The notes below the pieces were generated by a model. That model did not search any database and had not been told where the DNA came from. It was given only the letters and a program-made list of their open reading frames with translations. This document shows, in pieces, positions 50,468 to 60,434 of a DNA stretch of 64,000 nt. Positions within the stretch are counted from its first letter, which is position 1; each line of letters starts with the position of its first letter. Both the position numbers and the translations under genes were made by a program. Origin of the DNA: Clostridiaceae bacterium (GTDB lineage Bacteria > Bacillota > Clostridia > Peptostreptococcales > T1SED10-28); assembly GCA_003554105.1 (NCBI GenBank), contig PWFQ01000073.1, forward strand, positions 41,834 to 105,833. The letters run 5' to 3'.

Positions 50468-51442
50468 ATGAAACTATTGGAAGTGAAAAATCTGAAGACC
50501 TACTTTTTTATTCATGACCAGGAAATTCCGGCAGTGGACGGAGTGGACTTAACGATCAACAAAGGAGAGGTAGTGGCTTTGATCGGAGAATCGGGGAGTG
50601 GTAAAAGCGTTACATCCATGTCGATTATGGGGTTGATCGACTCTCCGGGGAAAATTATGGAAGGAGAAATACTTTTTCACAGAAACGAACTCTTCACAGA
50701 CAATCTGCTTAAAAAAAGTGACCGGGAGCTGCAGGGGATACGGGGCAATGAGATTTCCATGATCTATCAGGACCCTATAACCTCACTGCATCCTATGTTA
50801 AAGGTTGGAGACCAGGTGGCAGAAGTCCTGCAGATTCATAAAAAAATGGGCAAGAAACAAGCTAAAAGAGAAGCAGTCGAAATGCTCAAGAGAGTAGGAA
50901 TCTCCGATGCGGAACAAAGAGCGGATGAACTTCCTGAGAAGTTCAGTGGAGGAATGAGACAAAGAATTATGATTGCAATGGCCATGATCAGCAATCCCAA
51001 ACTGTTAATCGCAGACGAACCCACCACTGCATTGGATGTAACCATTCAAGCTGAAATCCTGGATCTGCTTCGAAAGATGGGACAGGAAGAGGATGCTGCC
51101 ATACTTCTTATTACTCATGATTTGGGTGTGGTTGCGGAGATGGCTGACCGGGTTTGTGTAATGTACTGTGGAAAGATTATGGAGGAAGCCGATGCCAAGG
51201 AGCTTTTCAAACATCCGAAAAATCCTTATACACAGGGTTTAATGGAGTGCATTCCAAGAATTGATGACGATCGTCGAAAAACTCTTCAAATTATTGAGGG
51301 TTATGTACCTCACCCCACGGATTTTCCTAAGGGATGTCGTTTTTCAACCCGATGTCCGAAAGTAATGGATCGATGTCGGGAAGAATTGCCGGAGTTGATC
51401 GAAATCGAACCGGGACATAAGGTGCGTTGCTTCCTTTATTAA
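50468..51442 (+). CDS. Opp/Dpp-type ABC transporter ATP-binding protein (OppD-like)
   Basis: LIGESGSGKSVTSMSIMGLI; FSGGMRQRIMIAMAMISNPKLLIADEPTTALDVTIQAEIL; C-terminal FPKGCRFSTRCPKVMDRC. Confidence 0.95.
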   Translation: MKLLEVKNLKTYFFIHDQEIPAVDGVDLTINKGEVVALIGESGSGKSVTSMSIMGLIDSPGKIMEGEILFHRNELFTDNLLKKSDRELQGIRGNEISMIYQDPITSLHPMLKVGDQVAEVLQIHKKMGKKQAKREAVEMLKRVGISDAEQRADELPEKFSGGMRQRIMIAMAMISNPKLLIADEPTTALDVTIQAEILDLLRKMGQEEDAAILLITHDLGVVAEMADRVCVMYCGKIMEEADAKELFKHPKNPYTQGLMECIPRIDDDRRKTLQIIEGYVPHPTDFPKGCRFSTRCPKVMDRCREELPELIEIEPGHKVRCFLY

Positions 51443-51502
51443 TAATAGATTTGAAATTCCTGATCCTTCCCATGAAGGTATTCTCTAAACATTTAAACAG
51501 GA

Positions 51503-51538
51503 AAGAACCTTGTCCGATATTAGACAAGGTTCTTTTTT
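51503..51538 (+). terminator. Rho-independent terminator ending the ABC operon
   Basis: AAGAACCTTGTC-cgatatta-GACAAGGTTCTTTTTT. Confidence 0.9.
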
Positions 51539-51570
51539 GATATGAGTTAGATTAAAATGATTTTAGTCTG

Positions 51571-52815
51571 CTATTTTTGTGCCAAAGCATCGAGTCCTTT
51601 TTCCGGAGCTGGTGCCGTAACTTTTAGAGCGAGGAACGCACCAACTAAACTAAGCAAACCGGAGATAATATAACTATAAGCATATCCGCCGGTAAAGTCT
51701 CGGATAAGGCCACCGACCAAGGGGCCGAACACGCCTCCGATTCCCCAGGCAGTAATGACAAAGCCGTAATTCACTCCAAAGTTTTTCATACCAAAGTAAT
51801 CACCTGTGATTGCAGGAAATACCGTCAACATTCCTCCGAAGGTAAAGCCTACGGTTGCTACACCCAGCATTAGAATTGCGGGAGTTGCTGCGAAGGGTAG
51901 CAGAATATAGGCGGATACCTGTAAAATAAACATGGCAAGTAAAGATTTGGTTCGTCCTATTCGATCCGAAATAATTCCCCATTGGACTCGACCAAAGGCA
52001 TTGAATACTGCATAAATGGCTGCCAGGATGAAACCGTTGGTGATCCCGGACTGTTCGAAACCGATATTGGACAGCTGGCCGATAATCAATAGCCCTGCAA
52101 AGGTTCCACAGGCAAACATTGACCAGATCATTTTAAACTGCTTGGTTTTTAACATTTCGCCGGATTCAAATTCTTTTGTGGCAGTCGTGGAGAAAGAAGG
52201 TTTAACCTTAACCGTTTCCGAATCCTCAGGAGCAGGTGGAAGATAGCCTTCCGGCGGGTTTTTAATTACTTGGGAAAGAGCCATAATTCCAATGAAAAAT
52301 GCTCCACCTAATACAAAAAACGTTGTTTCGATTCCATGGTTTGCAATAAGACTTGAGGTTAATGGCCCAACGTAAACAGGGGCTAAACCGAAACCGCTGA
52401 CAACAATCCCTGAAACTACACCTCTCTTGCTGGGGTGAAACCATTTTACAGCAGCGGGAGTCGGTGCAGCGTAGCCTAACCCCATAGCAATTCCGAAAAT
52501 GACTCCGAAAGTAAGGGTTAATGTTACGGGGTTTAACAGCAAACCTGATAGTGAAAGGCCGATCCCTGCAAGGACTGCGCTAGCCATAATAATCTGTCTC
52601 GGACCTAATCTGTCCTGCAGTTTTCCTCCGGGAACCATGGAAAAAGCGAACATTGCGCAGGCAACCATATAAGGAATCTGAGTCGCTGTTGCACTCCAGC
52701 CCCGATTCATTAATGCTGCAGAGATGACTCCCCATGCATAGAGGGTCCCTAACATTAAATTCACACCAAGACCAGCGAGTAATACAATAATACCTTTGTT
52801 AAATCCAGTTTTCAT
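51571..52815 (-). CDS. OFA-family MFS transporter (oxalate/formate antiporter-like; start likely 52815)
   Basis: LGTLYAWGVISAALMNRGWSATATQIPYMVACAMFAFSMVPGGKLQDRLGPR; RBS AGAAGGAG before ATGAAAACTGG on the minus strand. Confidence 0.88.
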   Translation of the reverse strand: MKTGFNKGIIVLLAGLGVNLMLGTLYAWGVISAALMNRGWSATATQIPYMVACAMFAFSMVPGGKLQDRLGPRQIIMASAVLAGIGLSLSGLLLNPVTLTLTFGVIFGIAMGLGYAAPTPAAVKWFHPSKRGVVSGIVVSGFGLAPVYVGPLTSSLIANHGIETTFFVLGGAFFIGIMALSQVIKNPPEGYLPPAPEDSETVKVKPSFSTTATKEFESGEMLKTKQFKMIWSMFACGTFAGLLIIGQLSNIGFEQSGITNGFILAAIYAVFNAFGRVQWGIISDRIGRTKSLLAMFILQVSAYILLPFAATPAILMLGVATVGFTFGGMLTVFPAITGDYFGMKNFGVNYGFVITAWGIGGVFGPLVGGLIRDFTGGYAYSYIISGLLSLVGAFLALKVTAPAPEKGLDALAQK

Positions 52816-53002
52816 CCATCCAACTCCTTCTAAAATTATCATAGCATTATTACGGTCAATTATTCCATGTACTATTATACTTATTCTTATATCCATATAC
52901 AATGGAATAATCAAATTAAATTAAATTTTATGTATAAAAATAGCATAAGAAAAATCAGCCTCGGAGGTAATTATTCAAGGCTGACCTTTAATGAAATCGA
53001 AT

Positions 53003-53077
53003 TGGTGGAACTGACGGGATTCGAACCCGTGACCCCTTGACTGCCAGTCAAGTATTCTCCCACTGAACTACAGTCCC
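53003..53077 (-). tRNA. tRNA-Ala, anticodon GGC, encoded CCA
   Basis: Minus strand GGGACTG TA GTTC AGTGGGA GAAT A CTTGA CTGGCAG TCAAG GGGTC ACGGG TTCGAAT CCCGT CAGTTCC A CCA; G3:U70 pair present. Confidence 0.92.
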
Positions 53078-53203
53078 CTAAAGGCTTATAACACATGAGT
53101 AATTATAAAGGATTCTTCTATAAAAGTAAAGAGAAAAGAGTGAGGTTTTTCCTCTTTTTCTCCATATGCTATAATAAGAATTATGAAAATGAATTGAAAG
53201 GAA

Positions 53204-54163
53204 GTGAACGGGATGAATCAATGTGCGATTGGTGTGGACTTGGGAGGTACATCGATTAAGTTCGGTCTTCTGACGCTTCAAGGGGAAGTGGTGGAAAAAA
53301 TTCATCGGAAAACACCGAGAAGCAAAGACTTTTTCCATGTTGTCGATGTAATTGACCGGGGAGTAAGGGATCTCTTTGAAAACAGCAAGTATAAAAAAGA
53401 TCAATGTGCAGGTATAGGAATCGGAATTCCCGGAGTATGCGACGGTGAAGGAGAAGTGATTTTTGCCAACAATCTTCATTGGAAAAACAAGCCTTTGAAA
53501 GACGTACTGGAAAAAAGGATCGGTCTGCCTGTGAAGGTTGGGAATGATGCGACACTGGCAACGGTGGGAGAGTATAAATTCGGAATGCTGAAGGATTGCA
53601 GAAACGGTATTCTTCTGACTCTTGGTACCGGTCTTGGAGCAGGGGTCATCATCGAAGGGAAAATCTTTCACGGAAGTCATTATCTGGGAACGGAAATCGG
53701 ACATACGATTATCGGAGACAACTTTTATCAATGCAATTGCGGAAACTATGGCTGTCTTGAAACCTTTGCATCTGCCACTGCGATGATCCGCTATGCACGG
53801 AAGCTTTTGGAAACGGAACCCAGTTCATTCCTTCAAACAAAAACCAAGGGAGATCCTTTTCGATTAAATGTTGAAATGATCTTTGAAGGAGTAAAGTCGG
53901 GAGACAGAGTTTCAGAGAAGACATTAAAACGATTTATTCACTATCTTTCTATGGGAATTTCCAATCTTATAAACATTTTTGATCCGGAAGTGATCGCTCT
54001 TGGTGGCGGTGTCAGCTATGGGGCGGATGTTTTTCTTGAAGATTTGAGGGAAAAGACGAAAGAATATACCTACGTGAGGGAAAAGAACCCTACACGAATT
54101 GAAATAGCTCAATTGAAAAATGATGCGGGATTGATGGGAGCGGCAGGATTTGTAACAGAATAG
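53204..54163 (+). CDS. glcK: ROK-family glucokinase
   Basis: AIGVDLGGTSIKFGLL; GIGIPGVCDGEGEVIFANNLHWKN; GNDATLATVGEYKFG; QCNCGNYGCLETFAS zinc motif. Confidence 0.92.
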   Translation: MNGMNQCAIGVDLGGTSIKFGLLTLQGEVVEKIHRKTPRSKDFFHVVDVIDRGVRDLFENSKYKKDQCAGIGIGIPGVCDGEGEVIFANNLHWKNKPLKDVLEKRIGLPVKVGNDATLATVGEYKFGMLKDCRNGILLTLGTGLGAGVIIEGKIFHGSHYLGTEIGHTIIGDNFYQCNCGNYGCLETFASATAMIRYARKLLETEPSSFLQTKTKGDPFRLNVEMIFEGVKSGDRVSEKTLKRFIHYLSMGISNLINIFDPEVIALGGGVSYGADVFLEDLREKTKEYTYVREKNPTRIEIAQLKNDAGLMGAAGFVTE

Positions 54164-54223
54164 TGAAAATCTTTTCTATAATACTATCATTTCATCGATT
54201 TTTATGGTATATTTTTTTAAAAG

Positions 54224-54235
54224 GCAATCGTTTGC
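54224..54235. promoter_or_regulatory. LacI-family (MalR-type) operator upstream of the GH31 gene
   Basis: GCAATCGTTTGC core. Confidence 0.6.
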
Positions 54236-54258
54236 ACAACAATTGAAGGAGGTATTTT

Positions 54259-56394
54259 ATGAATACCTATATAATCGGAGAACAGGCAAAATACTATGAA
54301 TTCGGTAAGCCGATTTCCAGTAATGCTATTGTTGAAATGAAAGTTCCTGCAGTTTTTCCCCTGGAAGAGATCGTAAAAATAGAGAGAAGATCGGAAATTC
54401 AATTTTCCCTGAAAGAGGATACAAGGGTCTATGGATTAGGAGAGAATCTTGGCGGAATCAACAAAAGGGGAGGACGTTATGAATCCTATTGCAGAGATGA
54501 AGCGAATCATACGGAGGATAAAATTAATCTGTATGGTGCGCACAACTTTTTCGTTATAGAGGATAAAGAAAAAGCAATAGGATATTTTGTGGATTTTCCA
54601 GGAAGAATACATTTTGATATCGGATTTACGAATGATGATGAGTTTATTATCACGATCAACGGTGAAAATTTCGGTTTGATGAAAATCGAAGGATCGACGC
54701 CGTCGGAAATCATCACGAAATTCTTAAAAACCATTGGGAAACCTTATATTCCTCCAAAATGGGGATTTGGATATTTCCAAAGTCGATGGGGCTATCGGGA
54801 TCAAAAAGAGATCCAGGAAGTAGTTGACACTTTTCAACAACATGAAATTCCTATGGACGGAATCTATCTGGATCTTGATTATATGGTTGATTTTAAAAAC
54901 TTCACAGTATCCAGGGAACGATTTCCCGATTTTGAAGATTGGACAAAATCTTTGAAAGAAAAAGGGTTGTATCTTATACCGATAATTGATGCAGGTGTAA
55001 AAATCGAAGAAGGGTATAACGTCTACGAAGAAGGTGTCAAAGGAGACCATTTTGCTGTTAATCAAGAGGGGGAACCCTATGTGGCAGCGGTTTGGCCCGG
55101 GAAAGTCCACTTCCCTGATTTCTTTCAGGAAAAAACCAGAAGGTGGTTTGGTGAATACTATAGAGATTTGACGAAAATGGGAATCGAAGGTTTTTGGAAT
55201 GATATGAATGAACCTGCGATCTTCTATGATGAGAAGAGTTTGGAAGAAGCTGTGGATATGGCCATTGATTGCAGAGGGAAAAACCTGAACGTTCACAAGT
55301 TTTTTCACTTAAAGGACACCTTTAGCAACCTGCTGAATGATGAAAAATATCATCAACGGTTTTATCACCGGATGGACGGAGAGAAAAAAACCAATGAGGA
55401 AGTACATAATCTCTATGGCAACTATATGACACAATCAGCCTATGAGGGATTAAGTCGTCATCTTGATCACCGCTTTCTTCTCATTTCCAGAGCATCCAGC
55501 ATTGGAATGCATCGATACGGAGGAATATGGACAGGAGACAATGCCTCCTGGTGGAGTCATTTGGAAGAAAACGTGAAAATGATGCCCCTGTTGAATATGG
55601 CAGGCTTTTTCTATACCGGTGCGGACACCGGCGGCTTTGGAGGTCAATGCAGCGGAGAGCTGCTTACACGCTGGCTACAGTTCAGCATATTTACTCCTTT
55701 GCTACGCAATCACTCAGCACTGGATACCCGGGCTCAGGAGCCCTATGCCTTCGATAAAAGAACTCTGGAAGAAACAAAGCATCTTATTCGTTTACGATAC
55801 CGACTGATCCCATATCTTTACTCCACATACATGAAAGCGGTGGATAAGTATGAGATGATGTTCAAACCCCTTGCTTTCTTTTACAAGGAATCACATTATA
55901 AGGAGATTGAAGATCAGCTTCTCCTGGGAGATGAATTGATGATTGCGCCGGTGGTTGAAAGAGGAAAAACCGGGCGCAGGGTGGATCTGCCGGAGGAAAT
56001 GGCGAAAATTGAGTTTGCAGATTCCGGATATACGGTGGAAATTGTCAAGGAGGGACCCCATTACCTTGCTTATCAGCGAGACCGTTTGATTATCTTTCTT
56101 AAAAAAGGTCATATGCTTCCTTTGGGAGATGTGGCAATGAATGTGAAAGAACTGAAGAACGAAAAACTTGACCTGTTGGTTTATATGGATGAAAATGCCG
56201 AACATCTTCTATATACTGATGACGGACTTTCAATCGACAGGAATGATCAGGTTAAAACAATTTTTTCAGTGATCCATCGGGAAGGCGATTTTCTGGTTGA
56301 TATAAAAAACCCCTATAAAGGGTTAAAAGTTGTTAATTTTTCATTCCTGACAAACGAGGGACTAGTTAAAAAAACTCACAGGATAAACAGTTAA
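54259..56394 (+). CDS. GH31 alpha-glucosidase
   Basis: GFGYFQSRWGYRDQKEIQEVVDTFQQHEIPMDGIYLDLDYM; GFWNDMNEPAIFYDE nucleophile region; GADTGGFGG. Confidence 0.95.
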   Translation: MNTYIIGEQAKYYEFGKPISSNAIVEMKVPAVFPLEEIVKIERRSEIQFSLKEDTRVYGLGENLGGINKRGGRYESYCRDEANHTEDKINLYGAHNFFVIEDKEKAIGYFVDFPGRIHFDIGFTNDDEFIITINGENFGLMKIEGSTPSEIITKFLKTIGKPYIPPKWGFGYFQSRWGYRDQKEIQEVVDTFQQHEIPMDGIYLDLDYMVDFKNFTVSRERFPDFEDWTKSLKEKGLYLIPIIDAGVKIEEGYNVYEEGVKGDHFAVNQEGEPYVAAVWPGKVHFPDFFQEKTRRWFGEYYRDLTKMGIEGFWNDMNEPAIFYDEKSLEEAVDMAIDCRGKNLNVHKFFHLKDTFSNLLNDEKYHQRFYHRMDGEKKTNEEVHNLYGNYMTQSAYEGLSRHLDHRFLLISRASSIGMHRYGGIWTGDNASWWSHLEENVKMMPLLNMAGFFYTGADTGGFGGQCSGELLTRWLQFSIFTPLLRNHSALDTRAQEPYAFDKRTLEETKHLIRLRYRLIPYLYSTYMKAVDKYEMMFKPLAFFYKESHYKEIEDQLLLGDELMIAPVVERGKTGRRVDLPEEMAKIEFADSGYTVEIVKEGPHYLAYQRDRLIIFLKKGHMLPLGDVAMNVKELKNEKLDLLVYMDENAEHLLYTDDGLSIDRNDQVKTIFSVIHREGDFLVDIKNPYKGLKVVNFSFLTNEGLVKKTHRINS

Positions 56395-56412
56395 GGATTA
56401 AGGAGGAATAGT

Positions 56413-57894
56413 ATGTTTCAACGATCCAGCGGGATACTCCTGCACATATCGTCTTTACCCGGTGAGTATGGCATCGGAGATTTTGGAAAAGAAGCCTACC
56501 GGTTTGTGGATTTTCTCGAGGAGGCGGGAGTGAAGAATTGGCAAATCCTTCCTTTGGGAATTACCGGATATGGAGATTCCCCCTACCAGAGTTTTTCAGC
56601 TTTTGCAGGAAATCCCTACTTTATTGATTTAGATAAACTGATCTCCATAAAGTTGATCACAAAAGAAGAAGTGATGGAGGCAAAGCTCAATTCAAATCCT
56701 GAAAAAGTCGATTATGGCCATCTTTATGACAAGAAAATGAAGCTGTTGAGACTTGCATATAAAAGAGGCAAAGACCTCCTGAAACAGGAACTGGATACAT
56801 TTTATGAAAGGGAATATACCTGGCTTCAGGAATTCTCCCTGTATATGGCAATCAAGGAGCACCATGGACAAAAGTCATGGCTCGATTGGGAGCCTGAATT
56901 CCGAATTTGGCAGTCTGAGAAAGTGAAAAATTTCGAAAAAGAGAATGGGGATGCAATGGGATTTTGGATTTTTACTCAGTACTTTTTCGATAAACAGTGG
57001 ATGACACTGAAGAGATATGCAAACAGTAAGAACATAGAAATCGTTGGAGACCTTCCCGTATACGTTTCGGATGACAGCTCCGATGTCTGGAAAAATCCGG
57101 AACTGTACAAACTGGATGAGGAAAGAAAACCCATTACAGTGGCCGGTGTGCCGCCGGATGCTTTCTCAAGCACCGGTCAATTATGGGGCAATCCTATTTA
57201 TGACTGGGAGAATATGAGGCAAAATGGTTATCAATGGTGGACAAGGAGAATTGCCCATAGCTTTAAGCTCTATGATGTACTGCGGATCGACCATTTCAGA
57301 GGTTTTGAATCATATTGGGAAGTTCCATATGGAGAGGACACTGCGATGTTCGGAGCTTGGACAAAGGGTCCCGGTATCGAACTGTTCCATAAAATCAAGG
57401 AAGAGCTGGGCGAACTGAAAATTATTGCAGAGGATCTGGGGTATTTAACAGAGGATGTTGAAAAACTCATTGAAGCTACAGGATATCCGGGAATGAAGGT
57501 TCTTCAATTTGCCTTTGATCCCAGGGAGGAAAGTGATTATCTTCCCCATAACTATACAAAGAATTCCGTCGTGTACACAGGAACTCACGATAATCATACG
57601 GTGTTGGGGTGGGCTGAAAACATCCCTAAGGAAGAATTGTTGTATGCGATAGAATATCTGAAGCTTGATGACGTCGAAGGTTATCCCTGGGGAATGATCA
57701 GAGGAAGCTGGAGCTCAGTTTCCGACCTGGCAATTGCTCCGATGCAGGAGTTTTTGAATCTTGGCGATGAAGCCAGAATGAACATCCCATCAACCCTTGG
57801 AGGAAACTGGGAGTGGAGAGTGGAGAAACATCATTTGACGAAAAAACTGGCGAAGAGAATTCACAGATTGAACGACACTTATAGGAGGTTATAA
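56413..57894 (+). CDS. malQ: 4-alpha-glucanotransferase
   Basis: RSSGILLHISSLPGEYGIGDFGKEAY; VLRIDHFRGFESYWEVP; IIAEDLGYLTEDVEKL. Confidence 0.96.
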   Translation: MFQRSSGILLHISSLPGEYGIGDFGKEAYRFVDFLEEAGVKNWQILPLGITGYGDSPYQSFSAFAGNPYFIDLDKLISIKLITKEEVMEAKLNSNPEKVDYGHLYDKKMKLLRLAYKRGKDLLKQELDTFYEREYTWLQEFSLYMAIKEHHGQKSWLDWEPEFRIWQSEKVKNFEKENGDAMGFWIFTQYFFDKQWMTLKRYANSKNIEIVGDLPVYVSDDSSDVWKNPELYKLDEERKPITVAGVPPDAFSSTGQLWGNPIYDWENMRQNGYQWWTRRIAHSFKLYDVLRIDHFRGFESYWEVPYGEDTAMFGAWTKGPGIELFHKIKEELGELKIIAEDLGYLTEDVEKLIEATGYPGMKVLQFAFDPREESDYLPHNYTKNSVVYTGTHDNHTVLGWAENIPKEELLYAIEYLKLDDVEGYPWGMIRGSWSSVSDLAIAPMQEFLNLGDEARMNIPSTLGGNWEWRVEKHHLTKKLAKRIHRLNDTYRRL

Positions 57895-57895
57895 T

Positions 57896-60256
57896 ATGAA
57901 CAAATACGATTTACTTGGAAAAATGGAGTCCTATCTGTTAACGGAAGCGAAGAAAACCTTAAAAACAGCAACTGACAAGCAAAAGTATCATGCTCTGGCG
58001 AAGGCGATTATGGGAGAAATCGCACCGAAGTGGATTGAATCCGAAGAAAAATACAAGGGGCGGAAAAAAGCGTATTATTTTTCAGCGGAATATTTGATGG
58101 GTCGGGCCATGTCCAATAATCTCATTAATATGAAGCTGAAAAAAGATGTTGAAGAAATTTTGGGAGATGAAGAGATCACATACAATGCTCTGGAGGAGCA
58201 AGAGGAAGATGCTGCTCTTGGAAACGGAGGCTTGGGTCGACTTGCCGCCTGCTTTTTAGACTCTGCAGCAACACAAAATTATCCGCTCCACGGATATGGC
58301 ATCCGTTACCAGTATGGAATCTTTAAACAGGAGTTTGTCGACGGTTTTCAGGTGGAACGCGGCGATGACTGGACAAGAGACGGAGATCCATGGTCTATTA
58401 AGCGAAGAGATAAAGCAGTTCTTGTACGATTTGCAGACGAGGATGTCATTGCAGTTCCTTTTGATATGCCCATTGTCGGATACGGAAAGCATACCATCAA
58501 CACTTTGCGCTTATGGGAAGCCCACGGTGTTAAAGCATTTGATCTGGAAAGATTTAACCGCCAGGACTATAAAGGGGCCCTTGAAGAGGAAATTAAAGCA
58601 TCCGCCATCTCCAAAGTTCTTTACCCTGATGACTCCACTGAAGAAGGAAAAATATTGCGATTAAAGCAGCAGTACTTCTTTGTATCTGCTTCTCTTCAGG
58701 ACATGATTCGCAGGCATCATGAAGAAGGCAAGGACATCCAAACCTTCCACGAAGACAATGCGATTCAGTTAAACGACACACACCCTGCAGTAGCAGTGCC
58801 TGAACTGATGAGGCTTCTTACAAAATCGGAGGGACTCTCCTGGGAACAGGCTTGGGAAATTTCCAGAAAAACTCTGTCCTATACGAACCACACTTTGATG
58901 GCCGAAGCCCTTGAGCAGTGGCCGATTGATTTTTATCGATCCATGCTTCCCGATATCTATACCACTATTGAAAAAATTAACCGGCAGCTTCTGGAGGATC
59001 TGAAATCCAAAGGGATTAAAAATCTTGCTGATTTTGCAATTATCTCTCATGGAAATATCAAGATGGCCTGGCTGTCAATCTACGGAACTAATTCAACCAA
59101 CGGTGTTGCCCAACTTCATACTGATCTGTTGAAGAACGTGGAACTGAAACACTGGTATGAACTTTATCCTGAACGCTTTAACAACAAGACCAACGGAATC
59201 ACCCAAAGACGATGGTTATTGAAAAGCAACCCTGAGCTGGCAAACTATATTACCGATCTTTTAGACAGCAAAGGATGGATTGTTCATCTGGATCGTTTAA
59301 AGCAGTTATCAGAGTTTCAGGATGATGAAACCATCAAACGGTTTTTAGAGATAAAAGACTTAAAAAAAGAACAACTGGCCAGGTACATTGGAGTGCATGA
59401 AGGAATTAAAATCGATCCGAAATCAATCTACGATATTCAAATTAAACGTTTACATGAATATAAACGACAGCTTCTGCTTGCATTTTACATTTTGGATCTT
59501 TATTATCAGCTTAAAGAGAATCCGGAAATGGATCTCCATCCCAGAACCTTTATTTTCGGAGCAAAGGCGGCACCGGGATATTACAGAGCGAAGGGAATCA
59601 TTAAGTTCATCCATGAAGTGAAAAACCTTGTGAACAATGACTCGCAGGTAAATGACAAAATTAAAGTGGTATTCGTTGAAAATTACAGGGTTTCCTATGC
59701 AGAAATGCTTTTTCCTGCAGCAGATGTTTCCGAGCAAATCTCGACGGCAGGAAAAGAAGCATCAGGAACTGGAAACATGAAATTTATGCTTAATGGCGCA
59801 CCAACTCTTGGTACCTATGACGGAGCAAACATCGAAATTGTGGAAGAGGCGGGAGAGGAAAACAACTTCATCTTCGGGCTTCGAGTTGAGGAAATAGAGA
59901 ATATGAAAGGAACCTACGATGCAAAGGGAGCCTATGAAAACGTTCCAGGGCTGAAACGAGTAGTCGATACCTTAGTTGACGGGACTTTCGATGATAGCGG
60001 CACGGGGATGTTTAAAGATCTTTATAATGCTTTAATTTATGGCGCAGAATGGCATGAAGCGGATCATTACTTTATCCTTGCTGATTTTGATGGATACAGG
60101 CAAAAACAATGGGAAGTGGATAGAGCCTACAGAGATCGGCTTGCCTGGGGACGAAAGGCATGGGCAAACGTTTCCAATGCAGGAAAATTCAGTTCCGATC
60201 GAACCATTGAACAATATGCGGAAGAAATTTGGAGGATCGAAAAACAGCAAAACTAG
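57896..60256 (+). CDS. glgP: glycogen/maltodextrin phosphorylase
   Basis: YYFSAEYLMGRAMSNNLINM; AALGNGGLGRLAACFLDSAAT; KEASGTGNMKFMLNGAPTLGTYDGANIEIVEE. Confidence 0.97.
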   Translation: MNKYDLLGKMESYLLTEAKKTLKTATDKQKYHALAKAIMGEIAPKWIESEEKYKGRKKAYYFSAEYLMGRAMSNNLINMKLKKDVEEILGDEEITYNALEEQEEDAALGNGGLGRLAACFLDSAATQNYPLHGYGIRYQYGIFKQEFVDGFQVERGDDWTRDGDPWSIKRRDKAVLVRFADEDVIAVPFDMPIVGYGKHTINTLRLWEAHGVKAFDLERFNRQDYKGALEEEIKASAISKVLYPDDSTEEGKILRLKQQYFFVSASLQDMIRRHHEEGKDIQTFHEDNAIQLNDTHPAVAVPELMRLLTKSEGLSWEQAWEISRKTLSYTNHTLMAEALEQWPIDFYRSMLPDIYTTIEKINRQLLEDLKSKGIKNLADFAIISHGNIKMAWLSIYGTNSTNGVAQLHTDLLKNVELKHWYELYPERFNNKTNGITQRRWLLKSNPELANYITDLLDSKGWIVHLDRLKQLSEFQDDETIKRFLEIKDLKKEQLARYIGVHEGIKIDPKSIYDIQIKRLHEYKRQLLLAFYILDLYYQLKENPEMDLHPRTFIFGAKAAPGYYRAKGIIKFIHEVKNLVNNDSQVNDKIKVVFVENYRVSYAEMLFPAADVSEQISTAGKEASGTGNMKFMLNGAPTLGTYDGANIEIVEEAGEENNFIFGLRVEEIENMKGTYDAKGAYENVPGLKRVVDTLVDGTFDDSGTGMFKDLYNALIYGAEWHEADHYFILADFDGYRQKQWEVDRAYRDRLAWGRKAWANVSNAGKFSSDRTIEQYAEEIWRIEKQQN

Positions 60257-60380
60257 TTAAAACAACATGTTGAGGAAATAGCGGTCCAAGGCAGCTAAAA
60301 AAGATTGAATATTTTAAAATAATTATTGTAACATCCATATAAAGGATGTATAATGATTATAGGGTATTTTTTTACTAATG

Positions 60381-60398
60381 AGTGCAATCGCTTGCACT
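60381..60398. promoter_or_regulatory. LacI-family (MalR-type) operator upstream of malE
   Basis: AGTGCAA-TCGC-TTGCACT palindrome. Confidence 0.7.
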
Positions 60399-60434
60399 CT
60401 GAAAAATGAGAATGATTTAAAGGGAGGATGTAAA

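Noticed and set aside
53003-53077. Reading the minus-strand tRNA as tRNA-Gly(GCC)
   Set aside because: The plus strand reads TGACTGCCAGTCA, but the cloverleaf folds on the minus strand with anticodon GGC and the G3:U70 alanine identity pair.
53078-53731. 217-aa minus-strand ORF over glucokinase
   Set aside because: Antisense to a clear ROK glucokinase; Phe/His/Ser-rich low-quality translation typical of a shadow ORF, and its 3' end abuts the tRNA-Ala gene.
54724-55308. 194-aa minus-strand ORF within GH31
   Set aside because: Antisense shadow of the alpha-glucosidase reading frame.
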